A stretch of DNA of 64,000 nt from Pectinophora gossypiella (Eukaryota > Arthropoda > Insecta > Lepidoptera > Gelechiidae): NCBI RefSeq assembly GCF_024362695.1, contig NW_026063243.1:930001-994000 (forward strand), given 5' to 3'. This document shows positions 20,946 through 32,819 of this stretch, piece after piece; position 1 is the first letter of the stretch, and each line of letters begins with the position of its first letter. Below the pieces are notes generated by a model. That model did no database searches. It saw nothing but the letters and a program-made list of their open reading frames with translations, and was not told where the DNA came from. The translations under genes and the position numbers were made by a program.

Positions 20946-23900
20946 GAAACACCGCTGAGATATTCAAAAAATTTAATAGGTGAAAAACAGGGGCATGAAC
21001 TCGGTACTATTCGATTATATAATTTAAAAAATACGTCGCTTCTGTCTGAGCTAACATATAGATGTCCAAGATGTAATGCTCCATTGTTCGAAGAAGAGAA
21101 ATCTCGTCGGCAATGGTGTTGTCATTCAGGAGAATATAACGTTCAGAATTTTCTCCCATTAAACGAAGAATTTTATACAAATCCTGCTTTTATAAATAGA
21201 CCACGCGCTTACAATAATATTTTTGCATTTTCGGCATTAGGTGTTTCCCACGGTTACCATCATCCAGAAGGTATATCTTTTCTAAAAATTCAAGGACGTA
21301 TTTACCACCGTATCTTTGATTTGTCTTACAATGAAAGTCCTAATAATATTAATTTTTACATAAATGACAGTAGCGAGAGAGAGAGTTTAGCTGGCGAATT
21401 AAATTTAGATAAGACGGTAGTTCGAATGATTACAGGGTTCATGCACACAGTTAATCCATACATAAAATGTTTTAAAAGGTTAAGTTTAGAGGTATCATCA
21501 GAAGCTTTCTTGAAGTTTGAAAAAACTACTCGTGCGACTCACGGTAACATCCTCGGAGATCAACCTATTGGTCAAGAAATTGCCGCAATTATTAGTACAG
21601 ACCGCGAAGAATTTACTCGACGCTGTATTGTAGTTAAAAAGATAGCAGACGGTAGGCCTCGAACAATAGATATAATGGATTCCTTATATGAGACTTTCCA
21701 GTATCCTCTCTTATATCCTCATGGAAATACGGGTTGGCATCCTGATATGAGAGGTAATAACGGCAATAAGCTTAATCAGGTTAAATATGTCCGTTGTTTA
21801 CTTTTATCAGAATCGCGATTTAGCATATTTGGTCGTTTATCTGAAGAGTGGTTAGTCGATATGTTTTGTAGAGTTTTAGAAGAACGCTTGCGGTTTTTGA
21901 AAAATAGCCAAACAAAACAACAAAACAGGCTAAGAGTAGCTCCACTCCAAGAATTAATTAATGACGAGTTTATTTTAGAGAAGGTGGAGTAGAACCTGGT
22001 AAAATTTATTTACCTAGCTCATTCACAGGGGGTCCACGATACATGAAAAAGAAATACCTGGATGCTATAGCAATGGTAAACAGGTTAGGTCCACCATCAT
22101 ATTTTTTAACTTTAACTTGTAACCCCAACTGGCCTGAAATAAAAAATTCAACATTATCAGGTCGATCAAAAGACCCCCTTACATGTGCTCGAGTTTTCAA
22201 CTTAAAACTCGGAGAGTTATTAAAAGATTTAAAATCGGGTAAATGGTTCGGAAAAATTGTTTATATAATGCATGTTATAGAGTTCCAAAAAAGAGGACTA
22301 CCACACGCGCATATTGCTTTTAGAGTGGAAGGTGGTGGACCAGTAGAAAGTCTGGATATTGATAAGTTTGTTCGAGCTACCATACCCGATCCAGCACAAA
22401 CTTTATTATACAAAGTTGTCATGGATCACATGATACACGGTCCATGCGGCCCTCCTTACCGAACTAATTTGCCGTGTTGGAATAGTGAGAAAAAAAACTG
22501 TTTAAAATATTTTCCAAAAAAAGAAACACCAGTCACCTTCAGTGACGATAGAGGTTTTATACATTTACGTCGCAATAGTAAAAATCAGGCGATTATTAAA
22601 TATCGCGGCAGAGACGTAATAGTTAATGATTTGTGGGTCGTTCCTTATAATCCTGCTCTTCTCCTAAAATATGATGCTCACATAAATTTAGAAGTGTCCA
22701 CACAGCGTGCTATAATTAAGTATTTATTTAAATATATGACAAAAGGACCTGATGAAGCCCGTATTGCCGTTGTTGATGAAGAACATCGTGAGGATGAAAT
22801 CGAACAATATGTCACTAAGCGATATATTAGTTCTAGCGAAGCAGCGTGGCGTGTTCTCGAATTTGATATTGTAGCTAGGAACCCTACGGTAAAAATGTTA
22901 ACAGTACATTTGCCCGATCAAAATTCGGTATTTTTTAAGCCTGGCCACGCGAACGAGGCAGTTAATAATGCAGGTTCAGATCTTTTAGACTATTTCAGTA
23001 GGCCTTTAACTGAGGAGTTTGATCGGGTATCCTACTTAGACTTTTTTGAAAATTATAACATTCATGCGAAAGATCCATGTTTAAAGACAGTTCAGGCGGT
23101 GCAAATGCAAAACGGCAAATTTATAACGCGGAGAATGCGGGGTGAGCTCGTCGCGCGTCTATTTTGGGTCGCGCCGAACAGAGGTGAACAGTTCTTTTTA
23201 AGACTTCTTTTAAGTGTTTACCCTTGTCGTAGTTTCGCGGATTTACTTCAAATTGGAGGTCCAAATTGCACAACTTTTCAAGAAGCTGCCAAATTCGTAG
23301 GACTTGCGGACGACTCAGTCGAATATGAACGGGCTATGGAAGAAGCTTCCACTTTTTTAACCGGACCACGACTTCGTAGCTTTTTTGTAACGTTGGCTGT
23401 TACTGGTGCCTCAGTGGCGTCACTGTGGAACACGTATAAACGTCAATTGGCCGAAGATTTCCTTTACAGGGTGCCAGATGACGAAGAAAACGCGTTTAAC
23501 ATGTGCCTCATTCAAATAGATAGAATGCTACGTAGACACGGAACTTCTTTAGTAGAACAAGGTTTGCCAGAAGTAATTTACAGGTCAACGGAATTGGATA
23601 GGGAACGCACTGAATATGATTTAGATAGTTTGAAATCATACGTAGAAGAGTGGTTGCCACAGTTATCCCCCGATCAACGTGCCGTATTCGATTACGTGGA
23701 AAAGCTTTGCGTAGATAGTGTTTACCGAGAATCCAACAACTGTGCGATTTTTATCGATGGCCCCGCCGGCACCGGAAAAACGCTTTTATTGAAGGTCATA
23801 ACTGCATATATCCGCGGTAACCTTAAAGGTATAGTTTTAACCTGTGCATCGTCTGCAATTGCTGCTCAGAATTACACAAACGGAATGACGGCTCATTCCT

Positions 23901-25072
23901 TGTTTAGATTTCCTTTACATCTATTAGATGATAGCGGATACTGGAACATCTCAAATGGTACTCAAAGAGCTGAATTGATTTACAATTCTAATCTCATTGT
24001 GTATGATGAAGCGCCGATGGCTCATAAATACCTTATAAATTTATTAAATAGATCATTGCAGGATTTGATGAGGTCAGACAAAATTTTTGGTTCTAAAATA
24101 ATTATTTTTGCAGGAGATTTTCGTCAAATTCCTCCTGTAGTCCCAGAAGCACGAACGAATTTTGATATTTTAAACGCGTCACTAAAAACTTCTCCTATTT
24201 GGAAACAATTGAAAAAATTTAGTTTGGTAACTTCACAGAGATGTAAGGATGACGCACAGTATGCAGAATTTCTTTTAAAACTGGGTTCAAATTTATTACC
24301 TACTCTAAGGTTAGAAACAAATAATAATGATTTGCAATTAGTTCAACTTGAATCTATTGATTATGTTACTGAATTAGAAGATTTAATTGATTTTGTATTC
24401 CCAGAAGTTACTCTTACTGAGCCAGGCGTATGCTCCTTCAGAGCAATTCTATGCACTCGTAACGATGCAGTTAGAGAAATTAATGCCGTTATTTTAGATA
24501 AACTACCAGGTGAAGTATTACATTTTTATGCCATAGACAAAATTTTAAGCGACAACGCTGATCAAGTATATTTTAGTCCCGAATTTTTACATACACTTCG
24601 ACCACAAGGTGTTCCAGATTTCGACTTACAGTTAAAATTAGAATGTGTTTGTGTAATCACGCGTAATCTTAGTTTCGCGGACGGCTTAGTAAATGGCACC
24701 AAAGTAATAGTTGTTGAGACATCTCCATATATTATTAAAGTTCGGAAACAAGGTGAACTAGGAGATTATTTGATCCCTCGAATTCTTTTTAAAGCGCCTA
24801 TAGAACATAACAGCCCTTACGAGATGTGTCGCCGTCAATTCCCATTGCAGGTGTGTTATGCAATGACAATTCACAAGAGCCAGGGTCAAACGATTAGTCG
24901 CGTTGGGGTCGATCTTAGATCTGACATGTTTAGTCACGGTCAACTGTATGTAGCTTTAGGTCGCGTTCGCGAAAGACGTGACATAAAAGTACTACTACCC
25001 AGGCACCGAATCGAAAATGACCAACCTTTCTCGAATAACGTTATCATATCAGAACTTTTAAGTTTAACATAA

Positions 25073-25392
25073 CTTTATTTAGGGTGGCACTTCTTGAAAA
25101 GACTGAACAGTTCATCTCTGTTATTAAGCTTATTGGGTTTTTTTAGATCGGTTAAATCATGTGCTGAAATTATCGTATATTGCGAATTATTTATTATTAT
25201 TTATATTCATTCTATCTTGTTTTTTCTTCTTTTCGTATAATTTAACGATAGAACTGACTTTAACAAGCTTGCACTCGATTTGATGATGGTTACATTGAAT
25301 TTCAAAGCTAGGTTTACTATTTTATTAGTCACAATCACTGAATTAAAATGTGTGTTAATCAATTGGCAATGTGTACATGCCCTTCCCAGCCG
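25073..25392 (+). other. 3' untranslated region of Rep-helicase, copy A
   Basis: AT-rich and about 99% identical by eye to 63431-63750 in copy B. No gene is visible. The first plausible poly(A) signal is ATTAAA at 25342. Confidence 0.6.
25342..25347 (+). terminator. Candidate poly(A) signal ATTAAA
   Basis: ATTAAA, the commonest variant signal, lies 270 bases after the stop codon and is followed at once by a TGTGTG stretch, the usual downstream GU-rich element. It is conserved in copy B at 63701-63706. Confidence 0.4.
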
Positions 25393-25861
25393 TTAACGCT
25401 GTGGAGGCTCATCTTTAGGGGACGAGAGAACGGGCGTGAAGGGAACTGGCAGGATGAACACTTGGCTGCGGGTGCGACCGGTGCATGGGAGTGAAGTGGA
25501 GCTGGCTGGAAGATGGAGGCAGGTATCACTCGATTGCTTTAGCTGAGTTCCACTCAGATCAAGTAAGCTGTCATATGGATGAATGTCGCAGGTTGGAATG
25601 ATCCGGAGTAGAACTGTCGGTGTCGTTCCCATCGTCGTAGGCATTTTCGGTGGATTTTGTAGGTCGATCAACAATGGTTGCGTGAGTTTTAGCTGTCAAG
25701 CTGCTATGCCGTACTAGCCGATTCTTGCGATCTGGGATACAAGGGATGGACGTATCCTGTGGAATGATCGTGTCAGTGAAGGTTTGAATGTCGCTTAGGA
25801 CTGGAAAGGAGGGAGTACGGAAACTGTAATCAGTATTCAGGATCTCGCTGTACATGGACAA
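25393..25861 (-). pseudogene. Unidentified reverse-strand coding-like fragment (left arm of an inverted pair)
   Basis: Two overlapping reverse-strand reading frames (25571-25861 and 25393-25674) together give a Ser/Thr/Pro-rich product with TFTDTIIPQDTSIPCIPDRK and later DSLLDLSGTQLKQSSDTCLH. A diverged copy lies in the opposite orientation at 31240-31650, where the same words are recognisable but broken by stops. The composition is GC-richer than its surroundings. It may be a captured gene fragment. I do not recognise the family. The copy B version begins at 63731 and runs off the window. Confidence 0.4.
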
Positions 25862-26324
25862 TGTTTAGTTTAGGTGTATTAAAGTGGTAATTGTTCGAAG
25901 TTATTTGAAAAGAATTCTGTTTCAGTGTTTAAGCGCTAAAACTGTTTGTTTTTTGTAAGCAAACGTATGATTTATTGATGTTCATTTTTTACTTTATAAC
26001 GCTAACGCTTTACAAATAATATTGTTACCAAATTTAAGTGCGTATATAAACAATACATTAATACTAAAATATTTCGATGAAGACACCAATGTTGTTTATT
26101 GATACATTTTTCTCTTAAGTGCTACTTTCTCAACTTAAAGCAATAAGTTATGCAGTAATTATACTTCTACGAGTATATTTAAACAAATCATCATTAAAAA
26201 GCATTTTACTCAATACCTAACTTACATTAAGTAAAATTTATCTTTGTCATTTTAGTCACTTATTTTTTTATCATTCACTAAGCAGTAAGCAAAATATATT
26301 TACTAAAATAATAAAAAAAATACG

Positions 26325-27823
26325 ATATTCATGGTAAGTTGGATTAGCTATTTTATAACACAAACGACTTGATATTTTCATGCATTAATTCAGGAAAATA
26401 AATGTATAATGAATAATAAGTTTTTATAACCGATTAAATTTGTATAATGTGTAGTGTATACATTTTAATGTCTTTAACATTTGCAAATTATATTGATTTG
26501 TAAAATAAATATAAGTTCCATTAAAATTGTACTAAAGAATTTTTTATACTAGCGTATATTAGTAACTTAAGTTACAATTAAGTAAACAAACAAAAAAATA
26601 TACGCCTTAAATAATAAATATAAGGAAGAAAGCCTGTTTACCCGGATGCCTGTTTACTCATCATCAAGGAAACTTTAAGAAATAACATTACTACAAATGA
26701 CTGCTCGAAGAAAGATTCAAAAACTTAAACAAATGCTAAGCTGGAAATCGATTAATGAGTACACATAAACGCTACATAATACAACTCGCGTGTCCTGTAA
26801 TGGAACGGACAGAATAAAGAATATGTGTTATGGTACGTCGAATCAGTACAGTATAATATTATACATTAGCATTCAATGGTGTATGAATCGTCATCGTCAT
26901 TGTGTCAGCAAAGACGCGTCATCAATTGCACAGATTTGTGTGTACAAATATATAAATGAAAAGTGTTATTTAGAACATTATTTATTGTGTTGTGGAATAA
27001 AATAGGTCAATAATTACCTGTATCCGGCAGTGACGAACAATTTTTTCATTCATAAACATGGGTAAATACGACGACTGTCAGATGGGCTAAACATGAAAAA
27101 AGTCCTTAAACCAAATCCCATTGTTTCGCTATTGTGTTTGAAAACCTAAGCCGCAGGAGGATATTAAGTACGACCATGCTTTACCTTTAATGGTGTATGT
27201 AAAAATAATTAAGCCTAAAATCAACAATGAATGTTCTATACCATTCTAAGCAAATTCAAAAACAAATTTGATCATGTCAATTTCTGGCCTCCCACAAGCG
27301 GGTCTCACCAGTATTGACAGAAGAATGATCACTCATCGATACAAAAACATACATAAAGTAATTAATACATGTATACAGGCTAAATAAAGTGAAATTGCTA
27401 GAAAATACCTACTACTTGGAAAAACAATAATTGGAGAAGAAAGCACTACCTAACAACGTGAAACTTTGATATTCAAATTTTCAAATCAAATATGGCTAAA
27501 ACAAAAAAAATTACTTAAAAATTGAAAGGTAAAAGAAAACACCTTTAGTTAAAAAAATAGAAATCGAGTCATATTTTATATATTCTGGTAAAATTGTTTA
27601 GTTTTAAATGTTACCAAATACACCAAATGTTATTAGAAATGAAAGTAACTGCATATAGTTTAATTCATATGTGTTCAGTCAACACATATGAATTAAACTA
27701 CCTACGTTTTATTTTTTAAGTCTACATTCGTTATTTATTTACTTATAATGACGCAAATAACAAACAACTATGCTTGTTATTAATTTGCATACACCTACAG
27801 TAAATCCAACTTACCATGAATAT
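26325..27823. repeat. Possible TIR element bounded by a 21-bp perfect inverted repeat
   Basis: ATATTCATGGTAAGTTGGAT plus T at 26325-26345 is repeated in reverse complement at 27803-27823. The enclosed 1.5 kb is AT-rich with no ORF. No clear target duplication was found, so it could equally be the remains of a decayed DNA transposon or of a local inversion. Confidence 0.4.
27656..27700. repeat. Perfect 20-bp hairpin with 5-nt loop
   Basis: The arm TAGTTTAATTCATATGTGTT (27656-27675) is followed by CAGTC and then its exact reverse complement (27681-27700). It stands alone in AT-rich DNA 160 bases before the 164-bp satellite begins. Confidence 0.9.
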
Positions 27824-27862
27824 AACAATGATAATATAATATAAATAGTAAGTGCAGAATAA

Positions 27863-30800
27863 AAACTTAGGGATTACATGGTTTTATGTTTTCCAGTGGA
27901 TCTGGTTAGAGCTATGTCACGCTAAATTGTGTTCTTTGCATTTCTTCTTACAATACTTTTCAATAGAACACTGTTTCGCATGAGACGGTTCCTCAAAAAA
28001 CATAATATCGTGTATGAGCTAAACTAAAACTTAGGTTTTATATGGTTTTATGTTTTCCAGTGGATCTGGTTAGAGCTATGTCACGCTAAATGGTGTTCTT
28101 TGCATTTCTTCTTACAATACTTTTCAATAGAACACTGTTTCGCATGAAACGGTTCCTCAAAAAACATAATATCGTGTATGAGCTAAACTAAAACTTAGGG
28201 TTTTACATGGTTTTATGTTTTCCAGTGGATCTGGTTAGAGCTATGTCACGCTAAATGGTGTTCTTTGCATTTCTTCTTACAATACTTTTCAATAGAACAC
28301 TGTTTCGCATGAGACGGTTCCTCAAAAAACATAATATCGTGTATGAGCTAAACTAAAACTTAGGGTTTTACATGGTTTTATGTTTTCCAGTGGATCTGGT
28401 TAGAGCTATGTCACGCTAAATGGTGTTCTTTGCATTTCTTCTTACAATACTTTTCAATAGAACACTGTTTCGCATGAGACGGTTCCTCAAAAAACATAAT
28501 ATCGTGTATGAGCTAAACAAAAACTTAGGTTTTATATGGTTTTATGTTTTCCAGTGGATCTGGTTAGAGCTATGTCACGCTAAATGGTGTTCTTTGCATT
28601 TCTTCTTACAATACTTTTCAATGGAACATTGTTTCGCATGAGACGGTTCCTCAAAAAACATAATATCGTGTATGAGCTAAACAAATACTTAGGTTTTATA
28701 TGGTTTTATGTTTTCCAGTGGATCTGGTTAGAGCTATGTCACGCTAAATGGTGTTCTTTGCATTTCTTCTTACAATACTTTTCAATAGAACATTGTTTCG
28801 CATGAGACGGTTCCTCAAAAAATATAATATCGTGTATGAGCTAAACAAATACTTAGGTTTTATATGGTTTTATGTTTTCCAGTGGATCTGGTTAGAGCTA
28901 TGTCACGCTAAATGGTGTTCTTTGCATTTCTTCTTACAATACTTTTCAATAGAACATTGTTTCGCATGAGACGGTTCCTCAAAAAACATAATATCGTGTA
29001 TGAGCTAAACAAAAACTTAGGTTTTATATGGTTTTATGTTTTCCAGTGGATCTGGTTAGAGCTATGTCACGCTAAATGGTGTTCTTTGCATTTCTTCTTA
29101 CAATACTTTTCAATAGAACACTGTTTCGCATGAAACGGTTCCTCAAAAAACATAATATCGTGTATGAGCTAAACTAAAACTTAGGGTTTTACATGGTTTT
29201 ATGTTTTCCAGTGGATCTGGTTAGAGCTATGTCACGCTAAATGGTGTTCTTTGCATTTCTTCTTACAATACTTTTCAATAGAACACTGTTTCGCATGAGA
29301 CGGTTCCTCAAAAAACATAATATCGTGTATGAGCTAAACTAAAACTTAGGGTTTTACATGGTTTTATGTTTTCCAGTGGATCTGGTTAGAGCTATGTCAC
29401 GCTAAATGGTGTTCTTTGCATTTCTTCTTACAATACTTTTCAATGGAACATTGTTTCGCATGAGACGGTTCCTCAAAAAACATAATATCGTGTATGAGCT
29501 AAACAAATACTTAGGTTTTATATGGTTTTATGTTTTCCAGTGGATCTGGTTAGAGCTATGTCACGCTAAATGGTGTTCTTTGCATTTCTTCTTACAATAC
29601 TTTTCAATAGAACATTGTTTCGCATGAGACGGTTCCTCAAAAAACATAATATCGTGTATGAGCTAAACAAATACTTAGGTTTTATATGGTTTTATGTTTT
29701 CCAGTGGATCTGGTTAGAGCTATGTCACGCTAAATGGTGTTCTTTGCATTTCTTCTTACAATACTTTTCAATAGAACATTGTTTCGCATGAGACGGTTCC
29801 TCAAAAAACATAATATCGTGTATGAGCTAAACAAAAACTTAGGTTTTATATGGTTTTATGTTTTCCAGTGGATCTGGTTAGAGCTATGTCACGCTAAATG
29901 GTGTTCTTTGCATTTCTTCTTACAATACTTTTCAATAGAACACTGTTTCGCATGAGACGGTTCCTCAAAAAACATAATATCGTGTATGAGCTAAACTAAA
30001 ACATAGGGTTTTACATGGTTTTATGTTTTCCAGTGGATCTGGTTAGAGCTATGTCACGCTAAATGGTGTTCTTTGCATTTCTTCTTACAATACTTTTCAA
30101 TAGAACATTGTTTCGCATGAGACGGTTCCTCAAAAAACATAATATCGTGTATGAGCTAAACAAAAACTTAGGTTTTATATGGTTTTATGTTTTCCAGTGG
30201 ATCTGGTTAGAGCTATGTCACGCTAAATGGTGTTCTTTGCATTTCTTCTTACAATACTTTTCAATAGAACACTGTTTCGCATGAGACGGTTCCTCAAAAA
30301 ACATAATATCGTGTATGAGCTAAACTAAAACTTAGGTTTTATATGGTGTTATGTTTTCCAGTGGATCTGGTTAGAGCTATGTCACGCTAAATGGTGTTCT
30401 TTGCATTTCTTCTTACAATACTTTTCAATAGAACACTGTTTCGCATGAAACGGTTCCTCAAAAAACATAATATCGTGTATGAGCTAAACTAAAACTTAGG
30501 GTTTTACATGGTTTTATGTTTTCCAGTGGATCTGGTTAGAGCTATGTCACGCTAAATGGTGTTCTTTGCATTTCTTCTTACAATACTTTTCAATAGAACA
30601 CTGTTTCGCATGAGACGGTTCCTCAAAAAACATAATATCGTGTATGAGCTAAACTAAAACTTAGGGTTTTACATGGTTTTATGTTTTCCAGTGGATCTGG
30701 TTAGAGCTATGTCACGCTAAATGGTGTTCTTTGCATTTCTTCTTACAATACTTTTCAATAGAACACTGTTTCGCATGAGACGGTTCCTCAAAAAACATAA

Positions 30801-30905
30801 TATTGTGTATGAGCTAAACTAAAACTTAGGTTTTATATTGTTTTATGTTTTCCAGTGGATGTGGTTAGAGCCATGTCACGCTAAATAGCATTCTTGTCAT
30901 TTCTT
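27863..30905 (+). repeat. 164-bp satellite, about 18.5 copies
   Basis: The landmark 'cgtgtatgagc' recurs about every 164-165 bases (28010, 28175, 28340 and on to 30808). Units are nearly identical. A five-unit block repeats at an offset of 822 (units at 28584, 28748 and 28912 match 29406, 29570 and 29734). Each unit contains TTTCGCATGAGACGG (or GAAACGG). The last unit, after 30840, decays. The repeated 73-codon open stretches are by-products of the unit. Confidence 0.95.
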
Positions 30906-31239
30906 CTTTCCATCCTTTATATTATATTAAATAATATTTCATATGGTATTATTTCGTTCTTTAATTTAATGTGTTTTTAATGCTTCTGAATGTGATTTTG
31001 TTTTAAATACTTAACTTATTAGCATTCATCAGTATCCAAGAATTCATCATACCACTGCTAATCAATAAATACCGAAAAAACACCTGCCTGTTCATTTATT
31101 ACTTGTTTCATTAAACAGGAATTTGCATATCGATCGTTTTCAATTAACTTCGAACAGTTACAACTACACGTAAACTGAGCATGTAGTCTATCTACAGCAA
31201 GATCGTGACCGCTGACTGCAGCTCTCCTTCTCCCTCCAT
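30906..31239 (+). other. AT-rich spacer, no gene
   Basis: Unique-looking AT-rich DNA between the 164-bp satellite and the inverted fragment. No structure was recognised. Confidence 0.4.
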
Positions 31240-31650
31240 TTCACTCCCAATCGACATTTTCACCTTTGCTGATATGATTACTCCACAGGATACCTCCATC
31301 CCCTGCATACCTGGTCGCTAGATTCGGCTGGCACGTCATATCGGTTTGACAGCCAACTCACGTAACTATTGTTGATCGATCCACAGTCCACTGAAGTGCC
31401 TACGATGAAGGGAACAACATGGACAGTTCTACTCCGAATTACTCCAACCCATGCGATGTTCATCCATGCGACAACCCACCTGATCTGAGTGGAACTTAAC
31501 TGAAGCAAGAGAGTGATGCCTAATTCCATCTGCCAACTAGCTCCACTTCTCTCTCGTGCACCAGTCGCACCCACACCGACGTGTTCATCTTGCCAGTTTT
31601 CCTCACACCCGTCCACTTGTCTCTTGAAGATTGGCGTCCACAACACCAAC
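31240..31650 (+). pseudogene. Right arm of the inverted pair (decayed fragment)
   Basis: The plus strand reads TFADMITPQDTSIPCIPGR followed by a stop, matching TFTDTIIPQDTSIPCIPDRK of the reverse-strand fragment at 25393-25861. Further on, 'gatctgagtggaact' and 'agctccacttc' match the reverse complement of the left arm. Identity is moderate, roughly three quarters by eye, with frameshifts. It is an older inverted duplicate 5.4 kb from its partner. Confidence 0.6.
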
Positions 31651-32158
31651 GGTTGGTTAGGTCATGCAAGCATTGTTACAATTGATAAAAACACATATTT
31701 TCATTTAGTGAATGTGATAACCTGTACTAATAATTTGGTCAACTTAGCGATGATAACTCAATGTAAGTATTAACAAACTCGGTACGTGTTTGTTATTGTC
31801 AATAATATCTTTAAATTATACAACTCGCTTATGTTTGACAATTACTGAGTAATTGCTTTGCTTATTGCATGCTAATTGCTGAAAATTGCTTTTTATTTTA
31901 AATTCCTTAGTTAAAAATTGCTTTTTCTTTCACATTTCTCTGCTTATTGAATGACTATTGCTAACTCATTAGATAGAACCTACTTCTCATATAAGTAGGT
32001 GGATGCGGCCTCGATTAGCGGGGGAACCACATGAAAAAAAGCGAGCTACTGGGTGTACCTCCTGGGTAGTTTGGAAATCACCTAATATATATATGTATAT
32101 ATTTATAAATAAAAGTGAATATAATTATATAAATTAACATTATTATTTTTTTTAACAG
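31651..32158 (+). other. AT-rich stretch before the exon array
   Basis: No gene is seen. It includes 'tgcttattg' repeats near 31850-31940 and a short GC-richer patch (32006-32070). Any first exon of the cargo gene should lie here or further upstream, but I could not identify one with a phase-0 donor. Confidence 0.4.
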
Positions 32159-32286
32159 GAAATGCACAATGCTAAAAACTGCGTAGGAGATTTTAATACA
32201 ATAGTACTACCAAGCCTGATGTTGGCCGCTATTTCAATGAATGCAGCAGTGTGACAGCTAGCAATCAAAAGTAACAAGATATCGAG
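32159..32286 (+). pseudogene. Cargo gene exon unit 1 (stop-containing type)
   Basis: Acceptor TTTAACAG and donor GAG|GTAC are both present. In the phase used by the open exons, a TGA appears about 32 codons in. It belongs to the degenerate type with 'gcgtaggagatttta'. Confidence 0.5.
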
Positions 32287-32370
32287 GTACGTTAAATGAC
32301 GATCACGACCACTTTGGCAAAAACGTATCGCTATAGACTAAGGAAAATAAATTATATATTTTATTTACAG

Positions 32371-32505
32371 GAAATGCAGAAGGCAAAAAACTGTGTAGGA
32401 GTTCATGATGGCAATAGAATAAAATCGACCAAGCCTGAAGTCAGCAGCCCCTTCAATGAATGCAGCAGTGTGACAGCCAGCAATCAAAAGTTACAACATA
32501 TCGAG
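32371..32505 (+). CDS. Cargo gene exon unit 2 (open, phase 0)
   Basis: The exon is 135 bases (45 codons) between TTTATTTACAG and GTACGTTT and open throughout. It begins EMQKAKNCVGVHDGN, continues STKPEVSSPFNECSSVTAS and ends KLQHIE. Because its length is a multiple of three and both ends are phase 0, it can be added or skipped without changing frame. It is one of eight units at steps of 212-250 bases. The family is unknown. Confidence 0.6.
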
Positions 32506-32597
32506 GTACGTTTCAGGACGACCACGACTATTTTGGCAAAAACGTATCGCTATAGACTAAGGAAATATATATATATATATATATATTTTATTTACAG

Positions 32598-32735
32598 GAA
32601 ATGCAGATGGCAATAAACTGTGTAGGAGTTCATGATTGCAATAGAATAAAATCGACCAAGCCTGAAGTCAGCAGCCCCTTCAATGAATGCAGCAGTGTGA
32701 CAGCCAACAATCAAAAGTTACAAGAAGATATCGAG
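32598..32735 (+). CDS. Cargo gene exon unit 3 (open, phase 0)
   Basis: The exon is 138 bases (46 codons), with acceptor TTTATTTACAG, donor GTACGTTT, and no stop in phase 0. It is close to unit 2 in sequence, with one extra codon near the end (KLQEDIE). A run of AT dinucleotides (32564-32585) lies in the preceding intron. Confidence 0.6.
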
Positions 32736-32819
32736 GTACGTTTCATGACGACCACGACTATTTTAGCAAAAACGTATCGCTATCGACTAAGGAAAATAAA
32801 TTATATATTTTATTTACAG

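Larger units (their letters stand above)
15879..25072 (+). pseudogene. Helitron Rep-helicase, copy A (frameshifted)
   Basis: Exon 1 (15879-15969) starts at ATG right after an acceptor (tttacag), encodes about 30 residues and ends in phase 1 at GTAAGT. Exon 2 starts at 19495 after ttag; joining them gives Gly then LTHQGSD in frame with the long ORF from 19518. That frame closes at 21992 because one G is missing near 21979 (TTTAGAGAAGG here, TTTAGGAGAAGG in copy B). The rest, to the stop at 25070-25072, is open in the next frame. Domains are as in copy B: protease-like N-terminus, nine 15-residue repeats, HUH motif RGLPHAH (about 22300), tyrosine pair YLFKY (about 22725), helicase Walker A GPAGTGKT (about 23760) and DEAP. 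All key residues survive, so the break is recent. Confidence 0.9.
25862..27862 (+). other. AT-rich spacer of the giant Helitron, no gene
   Basis: About 2 kb, very AT-rich, with stops in all frames. It contains the inverted pair 26325/27803 and a perfect hairpin at 27656-27700. The short ORF at 26790-27005 shows no coding character. Confidence 0.5.

Noticed and set aside
28420..30284. Repeated 73-codon ORFs beginning MVFFAFLLTILFN
   Set aside because: They are identical by-products of the 164-bp satellite, overlap each other across unit borders, and show no sign of being translated.
27863..30905. CRISPR-like look of regular repeats
   Set aside because: The units are contiguous with no unique spacers, 164 bp long, and in eukaryotic DNA; this is a satellite.
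31513..31773. 86-codon ORF ending at a GTAAGT donor, as a first exon of the cargo gene
   Set aside because: The donor would leave phase 1, whereas the exon units begin in phase 0, and the ORF overlaps the decayed inverted fragment.
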